A stretch of 64,000 nucleotides of DNA from positions 7,986,657 to 8,050,656 of the forward strand of contig NW_004454166.1 in the NCBI RefSeq assembly GCF_000283155.1, read 5' to 3'. Source of the stretch: Ceratotherium simum simum. Taxonomy: Eukaryota > Chordata > Mammalia > Perissodactyla > Rhinocerotidae. Below the pieces are notes generated by a model. That model had not been told where the DNA came from and did no database searches. It was given only the letters and a program-made list of their open reading frames with translations. Positions 35,440 through 46,737 of this stretch are shown one piece after another; position 1 is the stretch's first letter, and every line of letters begins with the position of its first letter. The position numbers and the translations under genes were made by a program.

Positions 35440-35995
35440 ATAAACAGTGTCAGCTCTCTCACGAAGACCACCAGAGAAACCTGTTAACCCAACAAAACTG
35501 AGTCCATTAAATTTACTGAAGCAAGGGAGATCACCACCTTGATAGCTTCTATAAAGTCTCAAAAGAGAGAAGTTAGGGAAGGTTTTGGGCTTTGGAGTCT
35601 GGCACAAAGTGGTTTAAGGCAGGTCTGTTAAGATGGGAAACTAAGCGGGGCTGGGAAAAGTTTATGACATATTTAATTGTTGCATCAGCAGGTCAAGGAT
35701 CTTGAAGCAAGTCTTGATAATCAACCTATTGCTCTGAGAAGCAAGCTGTGTGTCTAGATGAATGAACTGTTGTCCAAATCATTCCCCTAGATAGTTTGGT
35801 CTGTAAAAGTTTCTTCAAGCAAATAATGGAATTATTTACTAGTTTGCAGGTTTATCTTCCTGGTTAAAAATTTCCTGAGCAAACAGTTAAATCATATTGA
35901 CACAAGTGGTCTCAGTTCTTAGTCCCAATAGTTAAATTACATGAGAGCAGTTGTCTTAGTTCTTACACAAGGAATGGGCTTAGTTCAACACAAAG
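35440..35995. repeat. Possible ERV LTR fragment
   Basis: The text 'ctgaagcaagggagatcacc' then 'accttgatag', and 'gtttatcttcctggttaaaa', resembles an LTR of endogenous retrovirus type, but I cannot name the family and see no clear TG/CA ends. Near its end two imperfect ~36-bp copies (35885-35921 and 35930-35965) share agttaaat and agttctta. Confidence 0.3.
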
Positions 35996-36974
35996 AAACT
36001 GTATTCAGAAAAGTATTGAATAAAATCTCCCATGATGTACTCGGGAAAGAACGTAAAATATAGTCTGGACAATTCTTAGTCAAGGAAGGTACTATACACT
36101 GGAAGTATTTGGAAATATGTATAGGGAGTGCTATTTGCTTTTAGTGGGTAATGTTAAGGGATGCTAAATGAATTGCAATATACAGGGCAGTCCCACAAAA
36201 CAAAGGATTGCTATACCTGAAATGCCAGTAGACCCCCTATTAAAAAACAATGGCTAGACGATAGTAATTTTAGGTAGAGTCCCAGTTGTTTAAAAACCAC
36301 ATTAGAAACATCATACAGACTAGTAACTTGTCTTTTTATGATAATCATTTCCATTAATGTGTCAGAAAGTTCTGTACTTTTATTTTCAACATTCCAAAAA
36401 TGACATGAATGAAGAACTAGGAAGAATGAAATAAAGTTGGCAGGGATAGTTACTATTATAGGTGACATATTAAGATTCAAACTTTTCTCAAAGAATAAAA
36501 GAAATGGGAAACTTAACAGGGATAACATATAGAATTTAGTATACACCCACCAAAATAAAATTAAGTCAGCTTCTAGAAGACCATGCTTAGCAGTAGTTTA
36601 AGTAAGGAACATTTTTAAAGACTTTGGCAGATTACAAAATGAATATGACCTAACAGTTTGGTGAAAATTGGATTAAATTGATGGAATAAGACTAGAATAC
36701 CAATTTCAAAGCACATTAGGAGAATTGTATTGCATTATGTACATTATATTTTATGGAAACATCAGCAAAAGAAGATGAAGCCAGGAGAAAACAACCAAGG
36801 TGATGAAGGGTGTGGGGACCATAGCATATCTGTACTATATGAGAAATTACTGAAGTGATCAAATCTTTTAGTTTGGAGATTAGAGAAATAGAAGCTACAG
36901 AAAAATTGTTGTCCCAACAATATTTTAAGAACGGTCATCTTGAAAGAAAGGTTTTATTCCAAAGTCTTGATACT
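35996..36974. other. Unassigned AT-rich DNA
   Basis: No gene or nameable repeat seen. The minus-strand frame at 36211-36546 (111 codons) is Ser/Leu/Phe-rich with no recognised domain and is probably chance. Confidence 0.5.
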
Positions 36975-37115
36975 CAGTGAGTGGGCCACCAACCAGCAGT
37001 ATTGGCATCACCTGGGAGTTCATTAGAAATGCAGAATCTCAGGTCTCATCCCAGACTCATTACATAAGAAACTGCATTTTACCAAGATCCCCAGGTGAGT
37101 CTTACATGCACAATC
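36975..37115 (+). mobile_element. MER5A-type hAT-Charlie transposon
   Basis: 'tggcatcacctgggagttca', 'ttagaaatgcagaatctcag', 'aagaaactgcattttaccaa' and 'gatccccaggtgagtcttac' follow the MER5 consensus in order. It is non-autonomous. Confidence 0.8.
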
Positions 37116-37129
37116 ATGTCGGAGAAGTG

Positions 37130-37315
37130 GTTAGAGGAGTATTTCCCAAACTTATCTGAAAGTAACAATCACCTGATGTATGTGATAAAATGCAGATCTC
37201 CAGGCTCAAACTCAGACTTCCTGGTTCAGAATTTCCCAGGGGAAAAGGCCAGGTAATCTATACGTGTAGCAAATGTCACAGGTGACATTAATCAGGAAAA
37301 TTTGGGAAACTCTTC
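37130..37315 (+). mobile_element. MER5/MER58-type hAT-Charlie transposon
   Basis: A second, more diverged element of the same class follows directly: 'gtatttcccaaacttatctg', 'aacaatcacctgatgtatgt', 'gcagatctccaggctcaaac', 'cctggttcagaatttcccag' and, at the far end, 'aatttgggaaactctt'. Its near-complementary ends suggest a whole element. Confidence 0.65.
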
Positions 37316-39065
37316 CAATTCACAGAACTAGATCTAGAAAGACTATTAATTTGACTACAACTTCTAAAACTTTGTCCTATCATAAGAATAAGCTGCTTTG
37401 GGAGGTAATGAGCCCTGGTCATAGAGCTATTATAAGTAGAGGCTGACTATCTGTCAGAAATGACAAAGAAGGGAAGTTTGTTCTCTGTGGGAGGTAGAGC
37501 TAGATGATTCTGTTTCCTTCCAAATATAAAAATGTAGATTCTTCTAAATCCAGCTGTGATTTCTCAAACCAATTTGTACAGACACACTTAGTAATAAAAG
37601 CCAGAGGCAAATCCAAGAATAAAAAAATTTGACCCTTATTTCTGTGGTCCATTCCCACTGCTGCCTTTCATGAGCATTTGCTGGTAATTCATCTAAACTG
37701 TGATCCCAATGGCACCATGAACTGAAAATAGATCCACTGGTTCCAGGAAGTAATTAAGGGTTTTTCTATTGAGCTCAGCTTGAATTAACTTCAAGGAGTC
37801 TTGCAGCTGCCTAGATTTTTCACACCAAGTCATGTCATGGTGCATAATTTGATGCTGTAATTTATTCACAGTTAATTCTTATTAGATGAAGCCCAATGGC
37901 AGTTTTACTGTAATAAGGAAAGAAAGTGTTGCTTGTTTTATCGCCAGAAAAAATGTTCACTGAGGTGAAAAATCAAGACTCACCTATGATCTGTTAATAT
38001 ACAGGTAATTGTTATGTGGAGCTCTCCAATTGAGCAGCTACAAGAGTTCTCAAATTGAACTGCTATGAAATTCCACCCTTATTTCTCTTTTATTACTCTG
38101 GTTATTTGAAGATTAGATTCAATTAGAGTTTTGCCCTTCTGTTTCAAACTCTAGCACCAAGTTACACCACTCACTCAGGATTTTGCAACAGACATTGTAA
38201 CAAAATCAGATGGCCACGATTTCATTCAGCCCCACTCTCTCTCTTTTTAATGTATTAAAGCTGTTACGGAAGAAAAAATAGTTACTCTGAGTAAGGAAGT
38301 AGAGTGGAGAAAAGGGCAGAAGATCTGACAGGTGTGAAAATTGGCTTTGCCAGTCTAAGGCCCAGTTGGACCTTAAATGCATAACTTACTGCTCCATGCC
38401 AGTATACATCACTTGTGTGAGTATGAGATTCGTGTTGGGGCTGTTGCTATGAAATGATAGAAGTATAAAGAAGGGAGAGAAAGTATATGAGGTTCTGTGA
38501 TGTTCCAACAAAGTCATTTGCTGGTAACTTTTTTTTTTAAGGAACAATCTTTCCTCAAGTTTAAATCTAAGAAATAGCGCTTCATCCTGTCTCAATGAGT
38601 GGCATTGCCACCCACCAACCATTTCATGCTAGAAACCTCCAAATCATGCTCACTGCTCCTTCTTCCCCACCCCACACTCAATTGTTTACCAAGTCCTCTT
38701 TATTTTACCGGTTAAAATGCCCTTTAAAATAGTACATCCTTTCCAAACTAATGAGTTAATAATGCATCCATTATTTTAACACATATTTCTGAGCACCAAT
38801 TATGTGTTGGACACAATCTCACACTAAGTTTAAAAAGTGAACCAACCAAGGTCCTTGCTAATCAACTAGCCCCCAAATTATAGAACAAGCCTCTATCTTA
38901 TCTCCCTCATTTAAATCTTTTTTTTCCCTCAACCAATAAATTTCTACCCAGACTATATTTATGGAAGATCTGACTCTGATGAAATTGTCTAAATGACTCC
39001 CAACTAGCTAAAAAAAATCTTTCCTGGTATGAGTAATCATTAAACTCACCTCAAATCTTTTGAAA
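37316..39065. other. Non-repetitive DNA, possible conserved block
   Basis: No gene and no named repeat. 37680-38230 is complex text with words such as 'ggtgcataatttgatgctgt' and 'taatttattcacagttaatt'; it may be conserved non-coding sequence. The minus-strand frame at 38386-38622 shows no domain. Confidence 0.4.
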
Positions 39066-39136
39066 GAGGAAGGAAGGAAGGAAGAAAAAAAGGAAGGAAG
39101 GAAGGAAGGCAGGCAGAGAGGGAGGGAAGGAGGGAA
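39066..39136. repeat. (GGAA)n purine tract
   Basis: Units of ggaa and ggga, all purine except for two short gcagg words, lie directly before the interspersed repeat at 39137. Together with the arrays at 39481-39895 it brackets that repeat. Confidence 0.9.
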
Positions 39137-39480
39137 GAGTCTTAGTTTATTCAGGCTGCTATAACAAATTGCTGTAATAAATTGCCGTAGACTGGGTGGC
39201 TTAAACAACAAACATTTTTTCTCGCAATTCTGGAGGCTGGGAAGTCTGAGATCAAGGCGCCAGCAGATTTGGTGTCTAGTGAGGGCTGTCTTCCTAGTTT
39301 GCAGTTTGCTGTCTTCTGATTGTATCCTTACATGGCAGAGAGAGAGAAGACACTAGTGAGAGAGAGATGGCACTAATCTCATCATGAGGACTACCTTGCA
39401 AAGACCTCCATCTCCAAATAACATTACGTTGGGTTTCAACATATGAATTTAGTGGGAGGACACAAACATCCAGTCCATAA
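39137..39480 (+). repeat. Interspersed repeat, family not assigned
   Basis: The text 'ttcaggctgctataacaaat', 'gtagactgggtggcttaaac', 'cgcaattctggaggctggga', 'agtctgagatcaaggcgcca' and 'gggtttcaacatatgaattt' is a very common mammalian repeat that I recognise as a type but do not name. It is flanked by purine tracts on both sides. Confidence 0.7.
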
Positions 39481-39592
39481 AAAAGAAAAGAAGGAGAGAA
39501 GGAAAGGAAAGGAAAGGAAAGGAAATGAAAGGAAAGGAAAGGAAAGGAAGGGAAGGGAAGGGAAGGGAAGGGAAGGGAAGGGAAGGGAAGGG
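39481..39592. repeat. (GGAAA)n then (GGGAA)n array, left arm
   Basis: Perfect or near-perfect GGAAA pentamers from about 39502 change to GGGAA pentamers at about 39549 and run into the gap. All purine on the plus strand, apart from one T at about 39526. Confidence 0.95.
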
Positions 39593-39692
39593 NNNNNNNN
39601 NNNNNNNNNNNNNNNNNNNNNNNNNNNNNNNNNNNNNNNNNNNNNNNNNNNNNNNNNNNNNNNNNNNNNNNNNNNNNNNNNNNNNNNNNNNN
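39593..39692. other. Assembly gap (100 N)
   Basis: Exactly 100 N, the usual convention for a gap of unknown length. It sits inside the pentamer array, so array length is unresolved. Confidence 0.99.
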
Positions 39693-39895
39693 AGGGAAGG
39701 GAAGGGAAGGGAAGGGAAGGGAAGGGAAGGGAAGGGAAGGGAAAGGAAAGGAAAGGAAAGGAAAGGAAAGGAAAGGAAAGGAAAGGAAAGGAAAGGAAAG
39801 GAAAGGAAAGGAAAGGGAAGGAAAGGAAAGGAAGGGAAGGGAAGGAAAGGGAAGGAGTGAGGGAAGGAGAGATGAAGGAGAGAAAGAAGGAAAGA
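39693..39895. repeat. (GGGAA)n then (GGAAA)n array, right arm
   Basis: GGGAA units run from the gap to about 39741, then GGAAA units to about 39815, then mixed gaagg and gagag words to 39895. The order mirrors the left arm. Confidence 0.95.
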
Positions 39896-40019
39896 ATCTC
39901 CAGGCTCCCTCCCTTATCAAGTCTTATTTTGTAGGTTTGGAATGGGGCCAAGAAAGCTGACTTTTTACCAGGATTCCTGGAATTCTTATGATCAGGCAAG
40001 TTTAGGAAACACTAGACTA

Positions 40020-40620
40020 AACTGTACAGCCTAATTACATAGCTTTGCATTCAAAATTCTCCATAATCTACCCTGACCTGCCATATACATAGTACTTCAT
40101 ATTCTTTAAGATACCCTATCATCCAGTCCAGTCATTCACAATCTTGTTTGCAAACTAAAATAACTGTGAGGCTTTAAAAATAACCCCACATGTAGGTCTC
40201 ATCCCTGTATCCCTAGAGTACATGGTTCCGTAGATCTAGTGTACGGCCCATAAACAGCCTAATAGGTGGTCCTGATACACAACCAAGGTTGAAACCTGCC
40301 GCTGTAACCACATCAACATCAGACTACCAGCCTTTACTCAAACAGCCAATCCCTTTCCTCTCACCATGGTGTTGTTTTCCTCTGGCTGGAATATTCTGCT
40401 TTTCTCCCTTTTGCAACCTAGGAAACTAATTTTCAAAGCCCTCTTTAATTGTCACCTCCTTTGTGAATATTTCTGTTTCCCACACTTCAGCCCAAAAAGA
40501 TTTCCTCTTTGGAGTTTCCATAATACTTTGCTCACATTGCTAGCCTCTTTGTGGATTGCCTCATATCTATTTGAATAAAATTGCCTCTTCTGTTAGATTG
40601 TGAGAGCATTTTTCCAGAGA
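40020..40620 (+). mobile_element. L2 LINE 3' fragment, split by MER5A
   Basis: 'gcattcaaaattctccataa', 'tctaccctgacctgccatat', then after the insertion 'tcctctggctggaatattct', 'ttgtcacctcctttgtgaat' and 'gttagattgtgagagc' follow the L2 3' region order ('ccctgcatgatctggcccctgcc', 'ctgcctggaacgctct', 'aatgtcacctcctcagtgag', 'agaatgtaagctcc'). It is old and non-coding. Confidence 0.7.
40130..40300 (+). mobile_element. MER5A-type element nested in L2
   Basis: 'gcaaactaaaataactgtga' then 'ggctttaaaaataaccccac', with 'ggtggtcctgatacacaacc' and 'aaggttgaaacctgc' at the other end, fit a diverged MER5A. It interrupts the L2 text. Confidence 0.65.
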
Positions 40621-41544
40621 TGGTGACATTTTCTTCTTTATATACCTTATATACTAGCAACACATCTGGAAAAGGAATGGAAAATAGAATGGAAGGAAGG
40701 GGCAGTTATTGAGAGGGGGACACAATGGTGGGCATTTGGAGTGCTGTAATATTTTTCTTTTTTTGACCAGAGTAGTGGAGAGGGAATAAAATTGCCTACC
40801 ATAGTGGAGAACCACCCAAGGTCCAAATTTAGAAAGGAGACTACCTGGTTACTTGGCTCTCTTCTACAATATCACTGTTCCCTGAGCCATCTCCTTTAGA
40901 GAAGTTGAAGTCTATGTTTCTCTGCCATGTATGCCTACTGGTTGCCTCTGTTATTGAATAGAATCATGGAATTTATTACATAGTTCTTGACAGTCTGATG
41001 TGTCTTTTATAGGGAGAGTCTGATTACTATTAAATGATTTGAGAGAATCAAAAGTTCTGATTCTGATCAAATTCTGAGTCAAAAATCCTGATTTCTAGCC
41101 TTTTATGACTCCACAACAATTTAGTGGTTGTGAACTTCAAAAGTGTTATTGTATGTTTTTGAGACCCAGATTCTCATAAAATGAAATGGTTTTTTCATTC
41201 ATTAAATGTACTATATGCTAGACTTTACTACTATATGTTAGACTTGGCGTTCAACACCGGAAATCAGACAGGCTCGCTGCCCTTAAAATTCTTACAGCCT
41301 AATGGGGAAAAGAATGATTACAACGTAAGAAGATGGAATCCAATCCACCTCACACAGGAGTCCTATTGTGAAGCTCTAATGAGATGCGTACTATTTGGTC
41401 CCACCTGGGTGGCAGGAGAGGAAGAGCCACAAATTACAGAATGGAAAACAAATTGCAAAAGTTAAAGCCTTAGGTAAGATATGCTGTTCCTCTTATACTG
41501 TTGACTCTTGGTTGACTCTTGACTGGTGGTTGCCTGTCACAGTG
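40621..41544. other. Unassigned non-coding DNA
   Basis: No gene or nameable repeat. The frame at 41181-41465 shows no domain. Confidence 0.55.
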
Positions 41545-42195
41545 GACATTCATGAATTCAACTAGTATTTACTGAATCCCAACCACGTGCAAGGCACTAC
41601 ATTAAAGACTAAAAATAAAGCAGAAAAAAAGACAGAGTTCATCTCTGCCTTTGTAAGATCACAGGAAGAACAGACTACCAGGAAATTAAAATACTGTGAC
41701 AGGTGCTATAATAGGGCAGTAGAGATTATGGTTGCACATTCACTTCTGAGGGAAACTGACCTAAACCTGGGAAATCTTTGCAGACCTGAAGGATAAATAA
41801 GAATTAACCAAGAATGGAGGGGAATTCCGGGATAGTGATTTGGCCAAAGGGAACAGCACAGGCAAATATCCAAAGGAAAAAAATATGACAGGTTCAGGGA
41901 ACTAAGGAAAGTTTACAATGTATGTGAGGATATAAATGGTAACTGCTGAGGCTGCAGAGGCGGAGACGAACTGATGGGTAATGGACTCTCATAAGCTTCA
42001 TAAACTGGATTTTAGTGTTTTGACTTATATTCTGGAGGTAAAGAGAGATATCAGAACTTCTTTAAAGTATTTTAAGCATGGAGTGTCATTATAAGAGTTA
42101 TATTTAAGAAAAAAAAGAACACTTTAATTGTAGTTAGAAAAATTCACTGTGGGGAGGGCCAAATTGGGGCAGGAAGGTAAACCAGGTTTTCCAGC
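41545..42195 (-). mobile_element. L2 LINE 3' fragment (antisense)
   Basis: 'caactagtatttactgaatc' and 'cgtgcaaggcactacattaa' are the reversed L2 3' end. They are followed in reverse order by 'gggaacagcacaggcaaata', 'taaactggattttagtgttt' and 'aagtattttaagcatggagt'. It is about 650 bp of worn L2 3' region. A Tigger element sits at its inner end. Confidence 0.7.
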
Positions 42196-42203
42196 AGAAT
42201 ATA

Positions 42204-42713
42204 TAGATCTTCCTTGACTTATGATGGGGTTATATCCTGATAAACCAATTGTAAATTGAAAATATTGTAAGTTGAAAATGTGTTTAATACACCTAACCTA
42301 CCGAACATCATAGCTTAGCCCAGCCTACATTAAATGTGCTCAGAACACCTACATTAGCCTACAGTTGGGCAAAATCACCTAACACAAAACCTATTTTATA
42401 ATAAAGTATTTACTATCTCATGTAATTTATTGAATACTGTACTGAAAGTGAAAAACAGAATGGCTGTACGAGTGCAGAATGGTTGTCAGTGTACCGGTTG
42501 TTTTCCCTTTGGGAGGGTGGCTTGGCTGACTGGGAGCTGTGGCTCATGGCTACTGCCCAGATCGCGAGAGAGGATCATACTGCATATCACTATCCCAGGA
42601 AAAGATCAAAATTCAAAATACAAAGTGCAGTTTCCTCTGAATGCATATGGTTTTGGCACCATCATAAAGTCAGAAGATCCTAAGTCAAACTATTGTAAAT
42701 CGGGGACTGTCTG
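42204..42713. mobile_element. Tigger-type (TcMar) DNA transposon
   Basis: The ends are inverted: 'ttccttgacttatgatgggg' at the left and 'gtaaatcggggactgtctg' at the right. The interior matches Tigger text: 'cacctaacctaccgaacatc', 'atagcttagcccagcctaca', 'ttattgaatactgtactgaa'. TA dinucleotides flank it (42202-42203 and 42714-42715), as in mariner-type insertion. It is an internally deleted copy without transposase; the frames over it are not genes. Confidence 0.85.
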
Positions 42714-42715
42714 TA

Positions 42716-44240
42716 CTAACCACCTGGTGGATGGTGAGCTATAGCACAAGTGAAGGCACTGGGTAAACAAGGTGCATTTTTAAAAAGTGCATATTTTACT
42801 TAGAATTTGAGATAAAATAAGTTTTGTGTTCTGTATTCCTAAGAGGTTTCACCACATACCCCTGCAAACAAAGTCAGCAGAACCTTGCTTTTTTCAGGCA
42901 GCCAGGCTCATGTTTTCATCACAAAAGCTCAGAAAGTAGAAAATTTTATTTGTAGCAACAGATTAGAAAACTTGGCACTTTTGTCTAGTCTCTGAGGCTT
43001 CCCACCCCCCCAAAAAAACACCCAAAAACTTGAAAACAAAGATGACAGCACTTCTCAGCTGTAATTAGTGACTCCGGACTAAGCAGCAGTCATCAATATA
43101 AAAACATAGGATGCACTTAGATGTTTATTTCAAGTGTGGGCTTTATTATTGGGGAGATGCAAATTAGTCTAAATTTCAGTATCTGTTGTGTGAAAAAAGA
43201 AACTGAACAATTACTGCATGAAACCCTTTTTCAGCAACATTTAAAAGCCAATCATGCAGATTTTGAAGGAAAATCATCAGAAGTTTTGGAGCTAAAAAGA
43301 GATATGTCTTAACTAGGAGCAAAACAATAAAAAGAACAATCAAACAAGCAAATGAAAAATTGTCTGATATTGCCTTCAAGATCAGTTTCACAATCATCTT
43401 GGAAAGAAATCTTATATATAGAAGTGCATTTAGAAAAGTGCAGTGCTGCAGATATGGCCAAATCTGTTTGAGTCAAAAGGGGCAACCAAATAGTTCCCTT
43501 ACAGATCTCACCAACCAACACATTTTAATATACTCTAGACATAAGAACAATTTGTTAAGATACTGAGGTAAACCAACTTATTTTTACAATTGCTTGAAAG
43601 TTGTATGATAATATCATATGAAATTGTCATAATGATTTGGCTATATTACTGGTTAGAAGACTAAGTAATTTGAAAAGTATTCCTTAGTAAAGTAATTATT
43701 AGTATAAAGACATTTCCCACAATTTGAGTGAGTTTTCTAGTAAGAATGAGTTTTAAATTATGTGTAGAAATTTTCTGGGTATATTCACCCAGAGATTGTA
43801 TGGAGATTATCTGTGACTTGTGATTTTTCTGCAAGCTGTAAATTGTCCCAGGAGACTAGGTGTCATCAACATGGTCTGAAAACTAGCTCTGTTGTTCCTT
43901 CACTTGTTATGAATCTTGAAGACATCTACACATTAAACAAGTAAAACACAAAAACCCCATAGATCTAAATCATTTAACAATTTTTAACACAAACCTAAGT
44001 AATTCTGTTTTTTTCTCATGCACCTGCTCCACTTAAGAACCACTTCAACAATTAAGTGCTATCATAGCAGCCACCAGCAGAGAGTAGGCATTACGCTAAA
44101 AGGAAGCTCCACGGAGGGTGGGGACTCTGTTATTACAGGAAGACTTAACTCTGAAGGGGGCTAATGAGGGAAAGCATAAAAGTGACCAAATTATTTATGT
44201 GTATGCTTTAAAAAGTATTAAGTGATTTGAATTTTAAAAC
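42716..44240. other. Non-repetitive DNA
   Basis: No gene or nameable repeat. The open frames at 43121-43566 on both strands have no domain. 42880-43110 is fairly complex and includes 'cagctgtaattagtgactcc', but nothing more can be said. Confidence 0.45.
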
Positions 44241-45351
44241 TGTCCAGATCCCAATTCCAATTCATGGAGGAGAGGGGTCCCCTCCCTGCAAGCAATTCTC
44301 CAGACACCAACTGAGTGCCCTACAATTCAACTCAATTCCATTACTATCTACCTGGAGCTAGCATCAGATTCCACAGGTTAAGGGCTCTGTCCTACAAGAC
44401 TGCCTCCCAACCCTGGGCTTCAGACTCCAGTCACAAGGCCAGGCTGTTACCTTTACTTCTGACCAACTGGCTATAAATCAGAGGTTCCCACAGCCTCCTT
44501 TTTGGGCTCAATTAATTTGCTAGAGCAGCTCGCAGAACTCAGAGAAACATTTTACTTACTGGATCACCAGTCTATTATAAAAGCATATAACTCAGGAACA
44601 GCCAGATGGAAGAGATGCATAGGACAAGGTATGGAGAAAGGGCACAGAGCTTCCATGCTCTTTCTGAGCATGCCAATCTCCTCAAATCCCCATGTGTTCA
44701 CTAACCCAGAACTCCAAACTCTGTCCTTTTGGGTTTTTACGGAGGCTTCATTATATAAGCATGATTGATTAAATCATTGGCCATTGGCAATTGAACTCCA
44801 TCTCCAGCCTCTCTCCCCTCCAGAGGTTGAGAGTGAGGTGGGACTGAAAGTTCCAGCACTCTAATCACAGGGTTGTTTCTCCTGGCAGCCAGCCCCCAAC
44901 CTTTCCAAAGGGCTTTCCAAAAATCATCTTATTAACATAACAAAAGACACCTTCATCACTCTTAACACAGGAAATTCCAGGGTTATAGGAGTTGTGAGCC
45001 AGGAACCAAGGACAAAGGAAAAGTATATATGAGAAATATAGTTTGGTCATCTGAAAGACCAAATATATATTTCTTTTTTTTTTGGTGAGGAAGACTGGCC
45101 AGGAACTAACATCTGTTGCCAATCCTCCTCTTTTTGCTTGAGGAAGACTATCGCTGAGCTAACATCTGTGTTAATCTTCTATTTTGTATGTGGGATGCTG
45201 CCACAGCATGGCTTGATGAACTGGGCGTAGGTCCACACCCAGGATCTGAACCTGCAAACCCTGGGCTGCCAAAGCGGAGTGTGCAAACTTAACCACTACA
45301 CCACTGGGCTGGCCCCTCAAATATATATTTCTTATAAATCACAATATCACA
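44241..45351 (-). mobile_element. Solo LTR of an endogenous retrovirus-type element
   Basis: About 850 bp of LTR sequence plus an inserted ERE, read as antisense. Landmarks on the plus strand are 'ttaatttgctagagcagctc', 'ccagtctattataaaagcat', 'gttcactaacccagaactcc', 'attaaatcattggccattgg' and 'cacaatatcaca' at the end. It starts tg and ends ca. The poly(A) signal region (reverse of 'ctattataaaa') has lost AATAAA. No internal retroviral sequence flanks it. Family not named. Confidence 0.7.
45060..45333 (-). mobile_element. ERE SINE nested in the LTR
   Basis: Reversed ERE: T-run, 'ggtgaggaagactggccagg', 'gccaatcctcctctttttgc', 'tgtatgtgggatgctgccac', then a tRNA-like head ending ctgggctggcccc. 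It is flanked by perfect 16-bp direct repeats caaatatatatttctt (45060-45075 and 45318-45333). LTR text continues on both sides. Confidence 0.95.
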
Positions 45352-46737
45352 AATTCATAGAGGTTTTGTTGTTTTTTTTTTTTTTTTTGGTGGTTGTTTT
45401 TTTCTTATATAACGTTTAGATGTATTTAGGAGTCTTAGGTAAGAAAGTGAAGGAGCTCTGCATTGCCACGGCTCTGAGGACTTCCACATGTTGTAGAGTT
45501 GAATGAGCACCTGTTTTGGAACACTAGGGACATGGTATTTCTATCAGTTCCTTTTATTTTCAGTATAAGCCTATTTTCCTGTTTTAAGCCGGTGTGCCAA
45601 GGGACCCTTGAGCAATTGAACCTTGCAGGCCCTGGTGACTTTTTGGCCATTTGCCACATGTCACTCCTGTCTCAACTACACAGCTACACCGCAAAGTTGT
45701 AACTAAAAGAACATGGTACCCCAGATTTGGATAATTCCATTTCAAGAAATAATTTATGTAATTAACACAAAGAAAAGAAACAAAACTGAGATAATATACA
45801 ATTCTGTATTTGAAAATTTTTGAATGCCCTCTACTTTGTAATATTTCCATTGGAGACTAGTAGGAGCCTGACTCTCTGCGCCTCAACTGAGAAAAGAACA
45901 GTTGTAAATTAACTTGCCTGTAGACAAACTTCTTTTTTAATAGTCCCTTTTCCGAAGCAGGAGGAAGTCTCTACTGCTCATGTGCAATGTCTGATTGCGA
46001 TATATTGAGTGTAGTTTTTGACAAATTCTGAATCTTCTCTTACTACCTTCTTTTTTTTAATGAACCATTTAATTCATTTAGCACTTAGAAAAGGTAAAGA
46101 TTCCTCTTCTGGTTTGAGCCAAAATTTCTTAAAAAATAGTTGGAATGAGGAGTTTTTGTCATTTTTTTTTTTTTTTTTTAATATCTGTGAGTAAGGATGC
46201 CAGGGCCAACAGTAACAATCTAGAAATACCATTTTTAGTGAACTTGTCTGTTTATGCCACTAGACTATAAATTATTTGAAGACATATATATGTATATCTC
46301 CAAGCAGAGGTCTCACACAAAGCGGCTATGCCCATAAATTTTGATGAATGAATAAATGAAACAGGAAAAAATTAATAAAATAAATGTCTAAAGTATTGCT
46401 GAGTTAATAACATATACGAGAAAGTTATTTGATATACAAATTGTGATTGTAAGACACATTACCAGGAATGCCAAGGACACCATTTTTGTCCCAGTGGTTA
46501 GTACAATTTTGTCTTCTGGGAAATCATCCTGAAAAAATAAAGCGTGATTGTTATTTCTAAATGACTCAGAAAATGGAAACCCCACAGAAATTACTGGTGG
46601 GAGAAAAGAGGTTTCACAGATATAAAGAATAAACAAACAAAGCCCAAAATTATGACACAAGAAAAATATGTTGGTAATAGAATGCCTGAAACAAATTGTC
46701 AACTTTATCCTGTCTTCTGATGTTAAGGATCTTTGTA
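45352..46737. other. Unassigned DNA with T-runs
   Basis: No gene found. T-runs of 18 lie at about 45372-45389 and 46164-46181. I cannot tie them to a SINE. The remainder is unassigned. Confidence 0.55.

Noticed and set aside
39294..39999. Long Ser/Phe/Leu/Pro-rich and Gly/Lys/Glu/Arg-rich frames of up to 208 codons
   Set aside because: They are translations of the GGAAA/GGGAA arrays and run through 100 undetermined bases.
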